Positions 36,163 through 47,590 are shown, numbered from the stretch's first letter. The stretch: DNA of 64,000 nucleotides from Chrysogorgia sp. JL179-B06 (GCA_035772405.1 JAYKKM010000142.1:326001-390000), one strand, 5' to 3'. Notes: a model not told the origin generated them from the letters alone. Numbers and translations: made by a program.

Positions 36163-36483
36163 AGGTGCCGTCAAGTCCGTTCTGCACATGTCCACGTTTC
36201 TGTTTACATCGTTTGTTTACAATGCTTATATAAACATTGAACATGAAGTATTGCGAATTTGTTTTCCACGCTTGAGCTTTTCCGTCTAAAAAGCGTGTCA
36301 GTTATAAGAAGCTGTTCTGTTCCTAAATGTGGATAATATATCAAACTACCACTCGCGCCTTCGCCACCTTTGATGAATACTCGCTTTCGAACTGTTGCAA
36401 ATCTATTCTGTTAAAGTTTGTTGACAATATGGAGTACCCCACGTTTGAAATATCACACTTGCGCAGAACGGACTTGACGGCAC
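36163..36483. mobile_element. TTAA-associated MITE, ends GGTGCCGTCAAGTCCGTTC
   Basis: GTGCCGTCAAGTCCGTTCTG pairs with CAGAACGGACTTGACGGCAC. TTAA precedes the left end (36159-36162). A partial second copy lies at 20735-20924. Confidence 0.7.
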
Positions 36484-36714
36484 AAACTGCAACAACATCT
36501 CGACTCAAAAATAAACTTTCCAGGCAAATCGCTTGCTTGGGCCATAAAAAAACATTACAATACACGCTTGTGTTTACAGCAACGTGATGACTTCGAAGGA
36601 AAACCATCGGCTCAAACGCACACAGCTCGCCGATTCGCTGACACAAAATCGTTTAGCCGATCACGTGACATTTCTTTACGATTTTAATATACGAATTGCG
36701 TGGCAGGAGTTTTA

Positions 36715-36855
36715 ACTTAACTTATATTTTGTCAGAACTACTTGTTTGTCTTCAATACTGAGACTATTTTTTCTGCACATCGTTTTCACAAGTAATGTGC
36801 AACTTTTACTATTTGGCCCAAAACGATTGCACACCGTATTAATTTGAACGCTGTA
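36715..36855 (-). repeat. Partial inverted copy of the hAT MITE at 25780
   Basis: Read on the minus strand it gives TTCAAATTAATACGGTGTGC, TTTTGGGCCAAATAGTAAAA and CAGTATTGAAGACAAAC, matching 25785-25935 with scattered differences. Only the left end is retained. Confidence 0.65.
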
Positions 36856-37317
36856 GCCAATCAAATGGCAGTTGCTGTGCATAAATTGTGTACTTTGCCA
36901 TGCTAATACATGATGAGGAACAACTGCATTGTTGTTATCAAAAATATATATTTGTCAAATCAGATATAGCTATCGTTATGGCGCCAAATTCAAAAAAATA
37001 TTAGCAAACCAAATTTCAAGTGTGATTATGTACATGTATGTTCAGAGAATGCAATTGACCAGTTAAGGGAGTGTATGAATAAATAACTACTGTATCTAAC
37101 CATTTCTTTTTGTGTGTTTACTTTCCATGTGTATAATACACCCTTACTCTACTGAGCATATATGATTTGATTTGCACTATGAAATTCATAGAGTCCCTCC
37201 ATTATTGCCAGGAAAAATGAGACATTTTTGTCTCCGGGGGGCCAGTAGGGAAAGGATTAAGACATCTTGATAGCAGCAGGTAACTAATTTCTCCTTTACC
37301 TAACAAAATCCGCGGTT

Positions 37318-37382
37318 AACCTAGGATGATTTGCGGATCATCCGCGGTTGAACCGCTGATCATCCGCGGATCATCCTAGGTT
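37318..37382. repeat. 65-bp imperfect palindrome
   Basis: AACCTAGGATGATTTGCGGA at the left faces CCGCGGATCATCCTAGGTT at the right, with GATCATCCGCGGTTGAACCG in the centre. The GATCATCCGCGG phrase is repeated, so several alternative folds exist. Confidence 0.65.
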
Positions 37383-38903
37383 CGACCGCAACCTCAACCG
37401 CTGCTGCGCGGTTCGCATGGCGTCATTTCACGAGTGTAGTATCGGAAGAAGTCGATTATTTCTGGGGTTTAGCGTCCTTCCTTCGCATGTTGTCTGCACT
37501 TCTTCGAATTGACGTTTGTCATAGCTTGGCAAGTTCGTTTTCAAATACCGTTACCGTGTTTCAATTGATAATGGGAAAGCTATCTTGATACGCGAGGGAA
37601 AGAATTGTCTCACTGTCGTCGTCCTTGGGGGTAAAAAAGTCACTTATTTCCGAAGTTTAGCGTCCTTTTCCTTTGCGCGTTGTATTAATCGTTATAAGCA
37701 GTTCTGTGTGTTCGACAATCGACAGTTTCAAGCTTTGATATCTAGCAACAATGGGAAATCTATCTCGATACGCGAGGGAATACGAATAATTACTTTCTTC
37801 TTCTGGAGTGCAGGTTACTAAAATTACAGATCTGCTTCATTAGCTTCAAAATCAAGCGGAAGGAATTAAAACGTCGAGATCTGCTGTCAACTTGTTTCTT
37901 TCCGGCCCCATAGGCGATATCGTCGTAGTGGTAGTCTTGATGATGTGCAGTTGCTAAAGAATGAGACAGGCATGGAGCGCGACATTGTTTTTAAGCGCAG
38001 TGTATCAAAAGTCATAGTCATACTCTAGAAATAGTACCATTCGCGACAAACATGCATTTTTCCACCACAACGTTCCCACTGGCCACATCTCATGCACGAT
38101 TGCATTCTCACAATACTGCTCTGTTTTATTTTTGTCTGAATATGTAAGTTTGTGCCGCATATAAATTACTAGATGGTGATATAAACGCCGTGACTCCGTG
38201 TGTGGGTCCGTTCATGCGAAGCATTCCAAGCTCTGTTTCAGAATCATTCTGAGGGAAACATGAAGTGTAATTTTTTGATTTTTTATAAAAATGTATTCAT
38301 GAAATTTTCTATTCCGAGACTCGCTATTGCCACAGACGACAAAAAGGACACTTGCCTGCTTCGCTACTGGCACTGTTGACACTTGGCCTGTTCTGTCACT
38401 GCTGACATGCATTTGGTCTGCTTTGCCACATTGACACTTGGGCCTCGTTTGCCACGCTTGAAACAAAACTGTGACTGCGCACATGGATTGCTCAATATCA
38501 ATTTTCAGGTAAAAGTGATAAAGTTGGACTGCAAAAGTGGTTAATGAAGTGGTTAATGGTGACCATCTTCTTGCAGTTCTAGGGCGGTTTAGCCTGACAA
38601 AATAAATCGGACACTCGTTGATTTGTTTACAGGTACTTGTCCGGTGACACTCTCTTAAAAGTTGTGTACTCCCTCGTGATTTTATAGTATATATTGCATG
38701 GCGGTATTAGTTTTATAGTTCACATAAGAGCAATCAGTTACATACATAAGAAGCATGTCGGATAGCAATACCAATGATATAGTTCATCAAACAATATTTT
38801 TTAACGTAGTACGGATTTGGAGTTTTGAAACCTGTCAATGGACCATCACCGCTGAAGTGAATATTACTCCTTTTTCAAATTTTTGGCTTGTGTCCGTGTT
38901 TAG

Positions 38904-39036
38904 GCCCGTTTCAAACGTCGAATTTATCATGTGTCGAATGCAATACTTCGCATTATATGCACGTGATAAGATTGACCGCAATATTATTTTAAAGTTCGAG
39001 GTTCGATACATGATAAGTTCGACGTTTGAAACCGGA
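38904..39036. mobile_element. Short MITE, ends GTTTCAAACGTCGAA
   Basis: GTTTCAAACGTCGAATTTAT followed by CATGTGTCGAA pairs with TTCGATACATGATAAGTTCG followed by ACGTTTGAAAC. Arms of about 31 bp flank a 65-bp interior. Confidence 0.7.
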
Positions 39037-39683
39037 TGAGTATAATATAATATACCAGGAGTTTAAGAAACATTCGACAGCAAAACATGCCGTTGGGTCA
39101 ATATACGGCTTGAAACACAACAGTAATAACATAATCGTAAATCGTATCAAGATGCCCGTTAAATTTTCTTCTCCTAAAATGCTTTCACGCAATAATAGTT
39201 ATTTGGTAAGACTGTTTCGGGAGATTCCAACATAACAGGCTTTGTGCATTTGTACCAATGTCGTCGTTGTCAGGAGTTCAACCTCGAAATCATTATACAT
39301 TGTATGCAGAATACAGAGACTAACAAGAATGACTTCAAAACTGCGTTAATAATTTCCTTTGTTTTGAACTTGCGGATCCAGGATTTTTCGTACGTTAGTC
39401 AAAATTTTCGTTTGTGAACATTCGGGGGGGAGGGGGTACGGAAATTTTCCCGGGGGGATGATTAGATTAGTTATTAAGACTCACACTAGATCTTTTTCGG
39501 GATTTTCGGCAAATAAAACGTGAGGTGCAAAAATGACTGTTTCGCCCAATATCAGGGCTCATCAGCAATAATAATATATAGTTTACACAAAGTTACAAAC
39601 ATGACATCAGTCAATATATCTAAGGCTGTTGATTAAAATATGAATTTCATCAATTGATGTCTATCACAAATCACAGTGTGATT

Positions 39684-40846
39684 CTACCTCCTCCGCAGGC
39701 GTTTTTTGGGGCGTTTTTTGGGGCGCGGGCGGGAGAAAAAAAATTGCGGGCTAAGCGAGAATAAACGCCTGCCGACTAATGATTTCAAGATGGCGAAGCA
39801 TTGACGTGTCGTACTCGAGATCGTACATATTTATAGGCGTATTGAAAAGCAATTTATTGAGGAAACTGTTGGGCATTAAATAGTTAAAACAACTCTCCTT
39901 TTTACCAGCAAAGCGCTAAAATATTGAAAAACTATGGCCCATTTCTTAAAAACGAAGCGACAACTGGTAATTTGCTACTAAACACAAAGCATGAAGGCAA
40001 CTCAGCATATCAACTAAATAATGAATCATTAGCATATATATTATTTAAAATACATGTAGCATGTCTAATAAAGCATATTCAGTTATACATACATACAAAC
40101 AAACAAAAACAATGCAAAACACAACCTTTATTAGTATATAAAATATTGTACTTGAGACGCTAATATCACTTTAATATATCTTGTTTTAATCTATACATTG
40201 GGTTCAATTAAACACGTTCAAGTTTACAATGGGCAGCTGGTCTACATTTTGCGCTAAATCGTAGAATACCCGTCCAGCACTTTCGCTATTTGTATCTGTT
40301 GACAGTTAGTAAAAGCACGGTTAGTAAAAGTGATAAGGGTCAAATTACGCAAAGTTCATCATACACAATTCCTTCGTTCTATATTTTAAACCATTTAATT
40401 TGATAAATGTACACGTACACACAAATATAAACCTTCGACATTATATTTAAAGAGATTTTAGAGCAACCTGGTTTGTATTTCTGCCTTTAAATGCGGTTTC
40501 AAAAGTGGACGGGTATTCTATAATTGCTCCGACTATGTCAACATCACTGTCTATCACTGCTGTGCATGAAATCTTCGAATTTCTGAATCTCTTCCTCGCT
40601 GCTATCCGCCATAACTATCCAGATATAACCAGAATGGCCCGATAAGACTTTACGAGGCGTTTCAAGTTTCGATGGGTCGTATTTCAGCAGATATTTATGG
40701 ATAACCCGAAGATCGACACTACAAACCCGAAGATCGAACATTAGTTGGCAGGCGTTTCTTCGTCTTTTCTCAGTTCTCAAATTTCGCGCGCCCGCAATTT
40801 TTTCCGCCAGCGCCCCTCCCCCAAAAAACGCCTGCGGAGGAGGTAG
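39684..40846. mobile_element. 1.16-kb hAT-like element with 8-bp target duplication
   Basis: The ends CTACCTCCTCCGCAGGCG and CGCCTGCGGAGGAGGTAG are complementary, continuing into TTTTTTGG and GCGGGCGG-type arms. GTGTGATT flanks both sides (39676-39683, 40847-40854). A minus-strand frame near 40610 reads MADSSEEEIQKFEDFMHSSD and stops; it could be the decayed start of a transposase. An inner inverted pair AGAATACCCGTCCA (40264) and GGACGGGTATTCT (40507) is also present. Confidence 0.75.
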
Positions 40847-41334
40847 GTGTGATTAATCACATCTGAACTAGAGATCGTATTACACCAAGCCATGTGGTCT
40901 AACCAAGTCAACAAGACACACTGACACAGTCCATATACATTTATATATGGATAATAGATATCCAAATCAAAATGTTAAACTAATATCAGGCGACAAAAAG
41001 CATAAACAAAATGCCTATACTACAGTATATATTGGTTCGGCTGGGTTCACGGTATATAAGTGAAATATTTAACATTAATAAACTTTTGACCGCAGTAATA
41101 TGCTAATTTCATAAACGATCATGCCAGCCGGTCATGGCGCACAGATTGTTCGGTTAATACAAGTCCACAACTATTATAATAAGAATCAAATTTAGTTAAA
41201 ATAGAATATATTATTGCTGTACAAGACTTATTTTTCCTTTCCCGAACATACTTCGGGATGAAAGATTCGGCACCAAAATTTCTACTCAGGCAGAAGCTCG
41301 TGTTGTTGATGACTTGATAGCACTGAACAGCTCT

Positions 41335-41520
41335 TCAACAGAACTCTTCGGGCAAAGCGTCCATTCGCTTCATCAGATCAGCGTAAACATCTTGAAGATA
41401 TGGCCGATCGTTTCTCTCAAACGCGGACTGCACAGTCTCGTAAATACTACAAGACTGCACTATATTCGCTATTTCGCTTTTATATTTCTGTGACACTTGA
41501 AATTGAACCTCCGCGTTCAA
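41335..41520 (-). CDS. Short minus-strand frame of unknown function
   Basis: Reads MNAEVQFQVSQKYKSEIANI, with later RPYLQDVYADLMKRMDALPE. Composition looks protein-like (helical, charged), and the upstream frame continues as RVCFRRLSVAFLIAA before a stop. No family recognised. It may be a fragment of a transposon gene in the 37299-42148 composite; it could equally be chance. Confidence 0.2.
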   Translation of the reverse strand: MNAEVQFQVSQKYKSEIANIVQSCSIYETVQSAFERNDRPYLQDVYADLMKRMDALPEEFC

Positions 41521-42079
41521 GCTGCGATCAGAAAGGCCACTGATAGTCTGCGAAAGCAGACTCTGTCCTCACCCCCCCCTGATGCATATGATCGATCAAA
41601 AAATGTAGCCAATGAGAATTCGCATATTTTTTGAATTAGCCAATCGGATAGCTTGTATACGAGCCCCTGATCCACAAACCGATCAGAACTCCCCACAGAA
41701 CGATCAAAAAGCAAATTGGCCAATCGGATGGCTGGAATCAGACTACAGAGCGATCAAAACTCACGCAAAAGACCGCTGTTCTGTGACTTGATATATTATA
41801 TACTTTATCGGAGGCCTTGCCGCTGTATGAAACTTGATAACTGGACTACAAATTTTGAATATTAATGTATTTGCTATGGACCGCAGTTTGAATTAATAAA
41901 CTCAATTAATTAACTGCGCAATTTTTACCTTAGTCGCGTGATCGGTTTGACTACCCCTAGCTAGATCCGCCCCTGACGGCAAGTAATTGACGTCCGCATC
42001 ATGTCTTTCCGCTGCCGGATTTGATCGGACGAACTCGGAACCCGAAGTGTTCAGTCCACCGTTGCGGTTAGATGTGTAG

Positions 42080-42134
42080 ACCGCAACCTCACCGCAACCT
42101 CACCGCATCTCCACCGCTACCTCACCGCAACCGC
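42080..42134 (+). repeat. 11-bp tandem repeat, five units
   Basis: Five consecutive 11-mers: ACCGCAACCTC twice, ACCGCATCTCC, ACCGCTACCTC, ACCGCAACCGC. A single unit also occurs at 37385. Confidence 0.75.
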
Positions 42135-42469
42135 AGTGTTAGGTTACTTCTGACTGGTACTGAATCAATGATGACTAACAGCATACAGTGTAGCTGATAG
42201 CTAGACACAGTGGAAGAAAGCTGATTTTAAACAACAAGCAATAAAGTTTATTGATGAAAAGATGGGATCTAACGACACATGTTGGTGTGTTGATAGCCCA
42301 TGTTGATTATTCATGTTTATTGTTAAAATCCTATCACTGCAACAATTCTTTGTTGCAGAGTTCAGTTTTTAATAATCGTGACAGCTTTTGTCATACAAAA
42401 CAAAAATTTAAAATATTATAAAAATAATTTATAGAAAAAATAGAAATAAAATTAACTTAGAGTGCTTTA

Positions 42470-42625
42470 ACCTGCAACAAAATAGCTGCAAAATAGTAAT
42501 AAAATAATTCAAAATACATGGCGAAAATTAGTAATAAATTAATGGAAAATAGCTAAAAAATAGTAATAATATTGTGGAAAATAGATGAAAGATAGTACCG
42601 GTAATAAAATAATGGAAAATAGTGT
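42470..42625 (+). repeat. Degenerate AT-rich tandem repeat
   Basis: Imperfect units of ATGGAAAATAG and AATAGTAATAA recur at about 30-40 bp spacing. Confidence 0.5.
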
Positions 42626-42959
42626 ACATGGAGTATATACAGTATATAACAATTATATATAGAAAATGCACACAGAGAGCTAGAAAACAAGCAGCTACTG
42701 TAGGTCAGTTGATGCACTAATTAATTAATTTACGTAACATCTCATAACGAAAATAATGGGCAATATAAATCATATACTAGATACTATACTAAAGATGTAC
42801 ATGTTTTATACTTGATGTCTCAGACTAAAATACCAAAATGGATTGCATGCGGATCGCACGCAGACGCAGTGTTACGTATTTTTGAGCAACTACTGTATAA
42901 AAAATCACGTGGAATGTTATTTCCATTGTGGTTAACAATTGCTTTGGTGGGTTAAATAG

Positions 42960-43060
42960 TGGGCTAAACTAGGCTGATGCAATATCGATATTTTCGATAA
43001 TTATCAATATTTAAAAATATCGATAATCGATAAATCTATATTTTACGCATATCGAGAACA
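42960..43060. repeat. hAT-like subterminal array ATCGATA
   Basis: TAGGCTGATGCAATATCGAT is followed by repeated ATATCGATAAT and ATCGATAAATC. The layout (a unique head then short self-complementary motifs) resembles the ends of the hAT elements at 29071 and 53935. A weak counterpart lies near 43545-43580; the right boundary is uncertain. Confidence 0.4.
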
Positions 43061-43749
43061 TCGAAAGTTTCAACTTCACAACTGTCTCTCAAAAACACGA
43101 CACACAAGTAAATTTTTTAGAATCATTTTGGCAATTATTGTCGTAAAGTTGAGAAAACCACATGACAACATCTGATATTATTCAGGTGACGAGAGCTTAT
43201 TGCGTTTAAAAGCGCTTAGCGGCAGTCCTGCAAAACAAAAGACCAATGCCTCCCATAGCTGAGACGTGGGAAGGCAACTAAAATGGCGATGTAAGCAAAG
43301 TATATTATGCATGCTATTTCGAACCATGCCAACAAACAATCTTTCCATGAAGGCTTGTAAACACAGCAGCCCAATGTCTCCATGAGATCAAGTTGAAAAA
43401 GAAATCAGCCGATATCTACAATTTCCGTCAATTCATAGAGATGATGATCCACTCGAGTGGTGGAGTCGTGCAGTCGTATGAGATTTCTCTCTCCTTTCCC
43501 AGTTTGCACAACTATATCTGGTGATTCCAGCAAGCAGCACACTGACTGAATATTGATAATATCGACTATATTGATATTTATGGAAATAAGAAAACTCAAT
43601 TTATCTGCCGTTTTGTACAGTAATTGTGCATGCACGGAAGGTGCAGTAATTGTGCATGCACGGAAGGTGGCATACACGCATATAACAAAAAACAACAAAC
43701 GCAAATAAGTCAAAAAGGTTAACTCTTGCACCCAGTGTGATAAATTTGG

Positions 43750-43895
43750 TTACTAATTTTATCCTAACTCGCCCTGTCAACTTCCCTGTGGGAGAAAACC
43801 CACGACTTTCGGCAGAGTGTTGACCAACTCTTTCCACGTGCGATCAAATGTCCGGGAGGCAGTGGCCCTGACCACTAGACCACCGAAGCCCCATG
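43750..43895 (-). repeat. tRNA-like SINE, minus strand
   Basis: The minus strand reads GGGGCTTCGGTGGTCTAGTG and GTCAGGGCCACTGCC (A-box-like), later GTCGTGGGTTTTCTCCCACA (B-box-like), with an insertion between the boxes. It ends just before collagen exon 5 and may affect that intron's branch-point region. Confidence 0.5.
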
Positions 43896-43941
43896 CTACA
43901 TGTTACTGCTAGTCTGGTTTCAATATAAATATTTCTTTCAG

Positions 43942-44022
43942 GGTAATGCTGGTTCAAGTGGACCCAGAGGACAACCTGGTCCACCAGGTGCGCCAGGTCA
44001 AGGAGGAGGTGCCAGCGTTGGG
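43942..44022 (+). CDS. Collagen exon 5: end of minor helix
   Basis: 81 nt: GNA GSS GPR GQP GPP GAP GQG GGA, then SVG. The Gly-X-Y register breaks in the last triplet, so the helix ends here and the linker begins. Acceptor TTTCTTTCAG and donor GTATGT are good. Confidence 0.93.
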
Positions 44023-44216
44023 GTATGTATTTTGAAATTGTTTCTTATTTTCCAGTATATATTGCATGTAGTACCAACCAGGGCCTTTTTTAACTATTTT
44101 AAAAATTTTCTAACTTTTCTAACCCCCCAGTCCCCCCTTGTGCGATTAATTTAGTCCTGGTCATGTGCACTGCGTGGTTGATTTGCGTGTTTGAAGACTA
44201 TATTTCGGCCACTATA

Positions 44217-44340
44217 ATAGAGACCTTTAGATTTGAGAACGAAGACGAGTTTACCATTGCGCATGGTTCTTTTCCATTGTTGTTTCTCCACTGCGCAGAA
44301 AAGTTTGTCCTCGTACTCGTACTCAATCTAAAGGTCGCTA
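44217..44340. mobile_element. Short MITE, ends GACCTTTAGATT
   Basis: GAGACCTTTAGATTTGAGAA followed by CGAAGACGAG pairs with CTCGTACTCAATCTAAAGGT. Arms of about 35 bp. Confidence 0.6.
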
Positions 44341-44997
44341 ATATCTCCTGGACGCTTTCATTGCGAAGGTTATCCGAGTCGTTCTGTTCTAACATCTCCA
44401 CCTCTATCACTCGTGCTGCTTTTCTCTAATATTCTGCTTCTCCTAAACGTGTTTTCACTCGAGATTTTAAACTTCATACGCAAAGTACTGCAGGAAGCTA
44501 CAGTAATCTCGAGGAGAACACGGATTACTAGTAAAAGAACGATATAACGACATGAGAATATTGCTTTCAACTTCCTTGCGACATGTGCACATTGAAAGTT
44601 TTCGATTTGGGATCAAAAACTTGCAACGCAAGTCTGCAACGGGTGTGGAGATTGACAAGTGTAAAATAACAGTCGCCGTAATTTGTGCGGCAACATTTGT
44701 CCCCAAGTTTTATCAATACAATTATTATATCATGAATACAGGTGAGAAAACGTTTCAAAACGCAGGACGATAGTGTAAACTATCCGACAAGTCAATATGT
44801 GTCGGCGAATGACACCGTTTTTTAAATAAAAATTCTGGCATGGGAAACGTCACTATACGTCACTAGTTCCTGGCATCCTGCCACATTTAAATTTTGCGTT
44901 ACTTCGCAGTCAACATTTTAACAGAAATTCCTCACACAATTTGCCGCCTTTGCATGCCGATTGTTCCGACACTCGAATTTACTACACCTCAGTTTAA

Positions 44998-45144
44998 AGG
45001 GGAAGTGTACCCAAAAACTAAATTACTTTTAAATAAAAGGCCTTTTTACAAGAGCAGATAACGTAAAACTATTAACATTTCTAAATATTATACTTAAAGG
45101 CCTTTTATTTAAAAATAATTTGTTTTTTTGACTACAGTTCCCCT
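44998..45144. mobile_element. 147-bp TTAA-target MITE
   Basis: Ends AGGGGAAGTGTACCC and ACAGTTCCCCT, with TTAA at 44994-44997 and 45145-45148. The arms extend through TTTTAAATAAAAGGCCTTT. The interior TACAAGAGCAGATAACGTAA is shared with interrupted copies at 51935/52521 and near 62705. Confidence 0.8.
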
Positions 45145-45148
45145 TTAA

Positions 45149-45791
45149 GGCCATCCCTACTGTTTCTTGAAAGGTGGCAAAAATGCAAATTTCAATCTCG
45201 AAAAGGGCCCATGGATATTTTGGAAAAGATTGAAACTAAAGCTATGCATAGAATAACTTTCAGGGCATCAAATACTATTTTCATCTGTTGCTATGACAAC
45301 AGTGACGTTTCAAAATGGCCGAAAATGAACATTTAATCTAATTTATTTCGACCCCCGATTTTTTTTGCATTTAAACATTTCTTTTAGTTTAATTAATGAA
45401 TAGGCAAATTTAAAAAAAATTCTGTGGATCCAATTTTTTAAAAAACTAAAAAAACATGATTTTTTTTGTGTAAAATAATTGGATCCAAAGAATTTTTTTT
45501 AATCTGCCTATTTATTAATTAAACTAAAAGAAATGTTTGAATGCAAAAAAAAATCGGGGTTACCGACTCGTTTGCGAAATAAATTAGATTAAATGTTCAT
45601 TTTCGGCCATTTTGAAACGTCACTGTTGTCATAGCAACAGATGAAACACTTTAGCCATTAATAGTATTTGATGCCCTGAAAGTTATTCTATGCATAGCTT
45701 TAGTTTCAATCTTTTCCGAAATATCCATGGGCCCTTTTCGAGATTGAAATTTGCATTTTTGCCACCTTTCAAGAAACAGTAGGGAGCCACC
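45149..45791. mobile_element. 643-bp near-perfect palindromic TTAA element
   Basis: The arms of about 300 bp pair almost throughout: CTACTGTTTCTTGAAAGG, GCATAGAATAACTTTCAGGG, TGTTGCTATGACAACAGTGA and ATTAATGAATAGGCA each have exact or near-exact partners. The loop is about 40 bp around 45455. TTAA lies at 45145-45148 and 45792-45795; the left TTAA is shared with the preceding MITE. One arm has ACTATTTTCATC where the other has inserted TTAGCCATTAATAG. Confidence 0.85.
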
Positions 45792-46047
45792 TTAAGCTTT
45801 CAAAAAACAAACGCTTTCAAATTGTTCCTGTAGAGGAATTATCTAAAAACGTTCCAGTGACTTTTTTAAATGTTTTTATTCTTTTTGCAAATAAGCTCCG
45901 CGGCAATGGATGTGAACGTGCGACGTTCATTTGGGAGCGGCGCTTATTTGATATCAGCGCTAAATCGAGAACTTCGATAAACATGATACCGATGTTTCAC
46001 GAGGAGGAACTTCGGTTTTCCGTCTGTCATGCTCTCGGATGCAAGAC

Positions 46048-46332
46048 AGACGCTACATGGACGCTAGACGAATGCAGACGAGACGCTAGACGGACGCCAG
46101 ACGAACGCATACGAACGCATACGAGACGCTAGACGAACGCAGACGAGACGCTAGACGGACGCCTAACGCATACGAGACGCTAGACGAACGCATACGAGAC
46201 GCTAGACGAATGCATACGAGACGCTAGACGGACGCCAGACGAGACGCTAGACGGACGCCAGACGAGACGCTAGACGAACGTAAGATGGATGCCAGACGAA
46301 CGCAGACGAGACGCCAGACGAAAGCAGATGAG
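46048..46332 (+). repeat. Minisatellite of about 22-bp units (GACGCTAGACGAACGCAGACGA)
   Basis: About a dozen variants of GACGCTAGACGAACGCAYACGA, with alternates GACGGACGCCAGACGA, run head to tail. It is CG-dinucleotide rich against an AT-rich background. The Arg-rich translation (TLDECRRDARRTPDERIR) is a consequence of the repeat. Confidence 0.85.
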
Positions 46333-46396
46333 ATGTTGATAACTAGTATCGCGTACAAAATCATACCGGTAGAGTGCTCAATGATGAAGCAGAGCA

Positions 46397-46477
46397 ATAT
46401 AACATGAAAACACAAGTTTTCTTTATAAAGTGAACTTTATTCTTGATTGAAGTCAAACTTGTGTTTTCATGTTATAT
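46397..46477. repeat. Hairpin with 23-bp perfect arms
   Basis: ATATAACATGAAAACACAAG followed by TTT is the exact complement of AAACTTGTGTTTTCATGTTA followed by TAT. The loop is 35 bp. It lies 47 bases before collagen exon 6, near the probable branch-point zone. Confidence 0.8.
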
Positions 46478-46524
46478 AATATATATATATATTTTTATAA
46501 TTGTTTTATTTTATTCTATTACAG

Positions 46525-46551
46525 CAAATAATCTACAGACCAGGTCCACAA
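46525..46551 (+). CDS. Collagen exon 6: 27-nt linker exon
   Basis: Encodes QIIYRPGPQ in phase 0, between TTCTATTACAG and GTAAGT. It joins SVG of exon 5 to GLP of exon 7, giving a non-collagenous linker. Pro-Gln at its end resembles the N-proteinase cleavage bond of fibrillar procollagens. It has no lysine, unlike vertebrate N-telopeptides. Confidence 0.85.
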
Positions 46552-46894
46552 GTAAGTATTAAATTTGTAATATTATGGAGAGTTGCTCTGGAAACCTTTG
46601 AAAATAAATGCCTGAAATTTTAAATTTTCAGCAGTATCCAAGTGGGATAAAAGGTTTCTGAATCTGGTACCCCACATTTGGATACTAAACTTGCAATATC
46701 TAAAATTAAATAAGATTTCTCAAATTCTCACCGGTTAGTATCGGAACTGGGGGCTGGGTTCTAGAGAGAACCAGTGAGCTGAACAAGCGTGCTAACATTT
46801 CAGCTCTGAATCTTGAAACTGATCCAAGCTCAACCAGCTGCCAATATTCATCTCACTGGGACATGGCACTAGAATATAAAATATAATTAAAACG

Positions 46895-47590
46895 TCTGCC
46901 ATAACAGCATTACCTAGTGCACATAAACCCCCGCCAATTATAGGCTCTTGGAAAGACCACTACAAGGCAAGAATAATAGATCGCTACAAGGCAAGAATAA
47001 TAGGTGGACTAAATGGGGGGTACATGAGCCATAACGGCAATACCAACTAGCCAAAACAGCCAGTACTGCCAAACGGCTTGATAACTTGGCCTTACCACGA
47101 TGTCTAGTTTTCGGGACATGCATGCGCAATTTAACCCCAGAGTAAAATTAACCATAACTGCCAACTGCCGAACGGCTTGTGAACTAAGTCACAGGGATGG
47201 CTATAAATGCCAAAACAGCCTTAATTAACACTAGCGAGCCAAAACGGCTTAGAATTACATTGCTATAACAGCAATTTTATTTGTTCTATAGAAACATACA
47301 TTTAATGAACAAATTTAAAGCCAGAGTAAATGTAATACATATGTGTAAAAAACCTAATGAATACAGTACACCACTAAAAACAGTTATTCAAGCCCCTGCC
47401 ATCATCAAACGTTTCGTAATGCTTGGCCAAGTACGCTGTAGTCCACGAACTCCTTCCGAATTCTGAGGGACCCAGTCAAGGTGTATCAGTGCCAATGCCA
47501 TAACAGCTGCACTGTTTCCATCATCAAACAACATCACGCAGTACCCCACCAACTCTGGTGAATAAGTACCGATGCCATAACAGCTGTGCT
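46895..47590. repeat. Cluster of GCCAWAACRGC-type motifs
   Basis: Variants of GCCATAACAGC or GCCAAAACGGC appear about ten times at irregular spacing (near 46901, 47030, 47053, 47068, 47152, 47206, 47234, 47263, 47500, 47576). Some are followed by CTTGATAAC or CTTGTGAAC. The cluster lies just beyond the 3' end of the DIRS-like element and may be its non-coding end. Confidence 0.5.

Larger units (their letters stand above)
37299..42148. mobile_element. Possible large composite element with ACCTAACA ends
   Basis: The left edge ACCTAACAAAATCCGCGGTT and the right edge, reversed, ACCTAACACTGCGGTTGCGG are similar, and both flanks carry ACCGCAACCTC motifs (37385; 42080-42134). Just inside the left edge, 37318-37382 is a palindrome around AACCTAGGATGATTTGCGGA. 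I found no target duplication, so the boundaries are tentative. Two further MITEs are nested inside. Confidence 0.35.
44023..46524 (+). other. Collagen intron with clustered inverted-repeat elements
   Basis: Contains the MITE at 44217, the two TTAA elements at 44998-45791, the minisatellite at 46048 and a hairpin at 46397. The interval 44350-44990 shows nothing else recognisable. Confidence 0.6.

Noticed and set aside
37299..42148. Confident single 4.8-kb transposon
   Set aside because: The ends are only similar and no target duplication was found, so it is kept as a low-confidence composite.
43900..44154. Separate small collagen-like ORF
   Set aside because: It is collagen exon 5 read through into its introns.
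46048..46332. CRISPR-like array or Arg-rich protein
   Set aside because: Units abut with no unique spacers, and the open frame is a by-product of the repeat in an intron.
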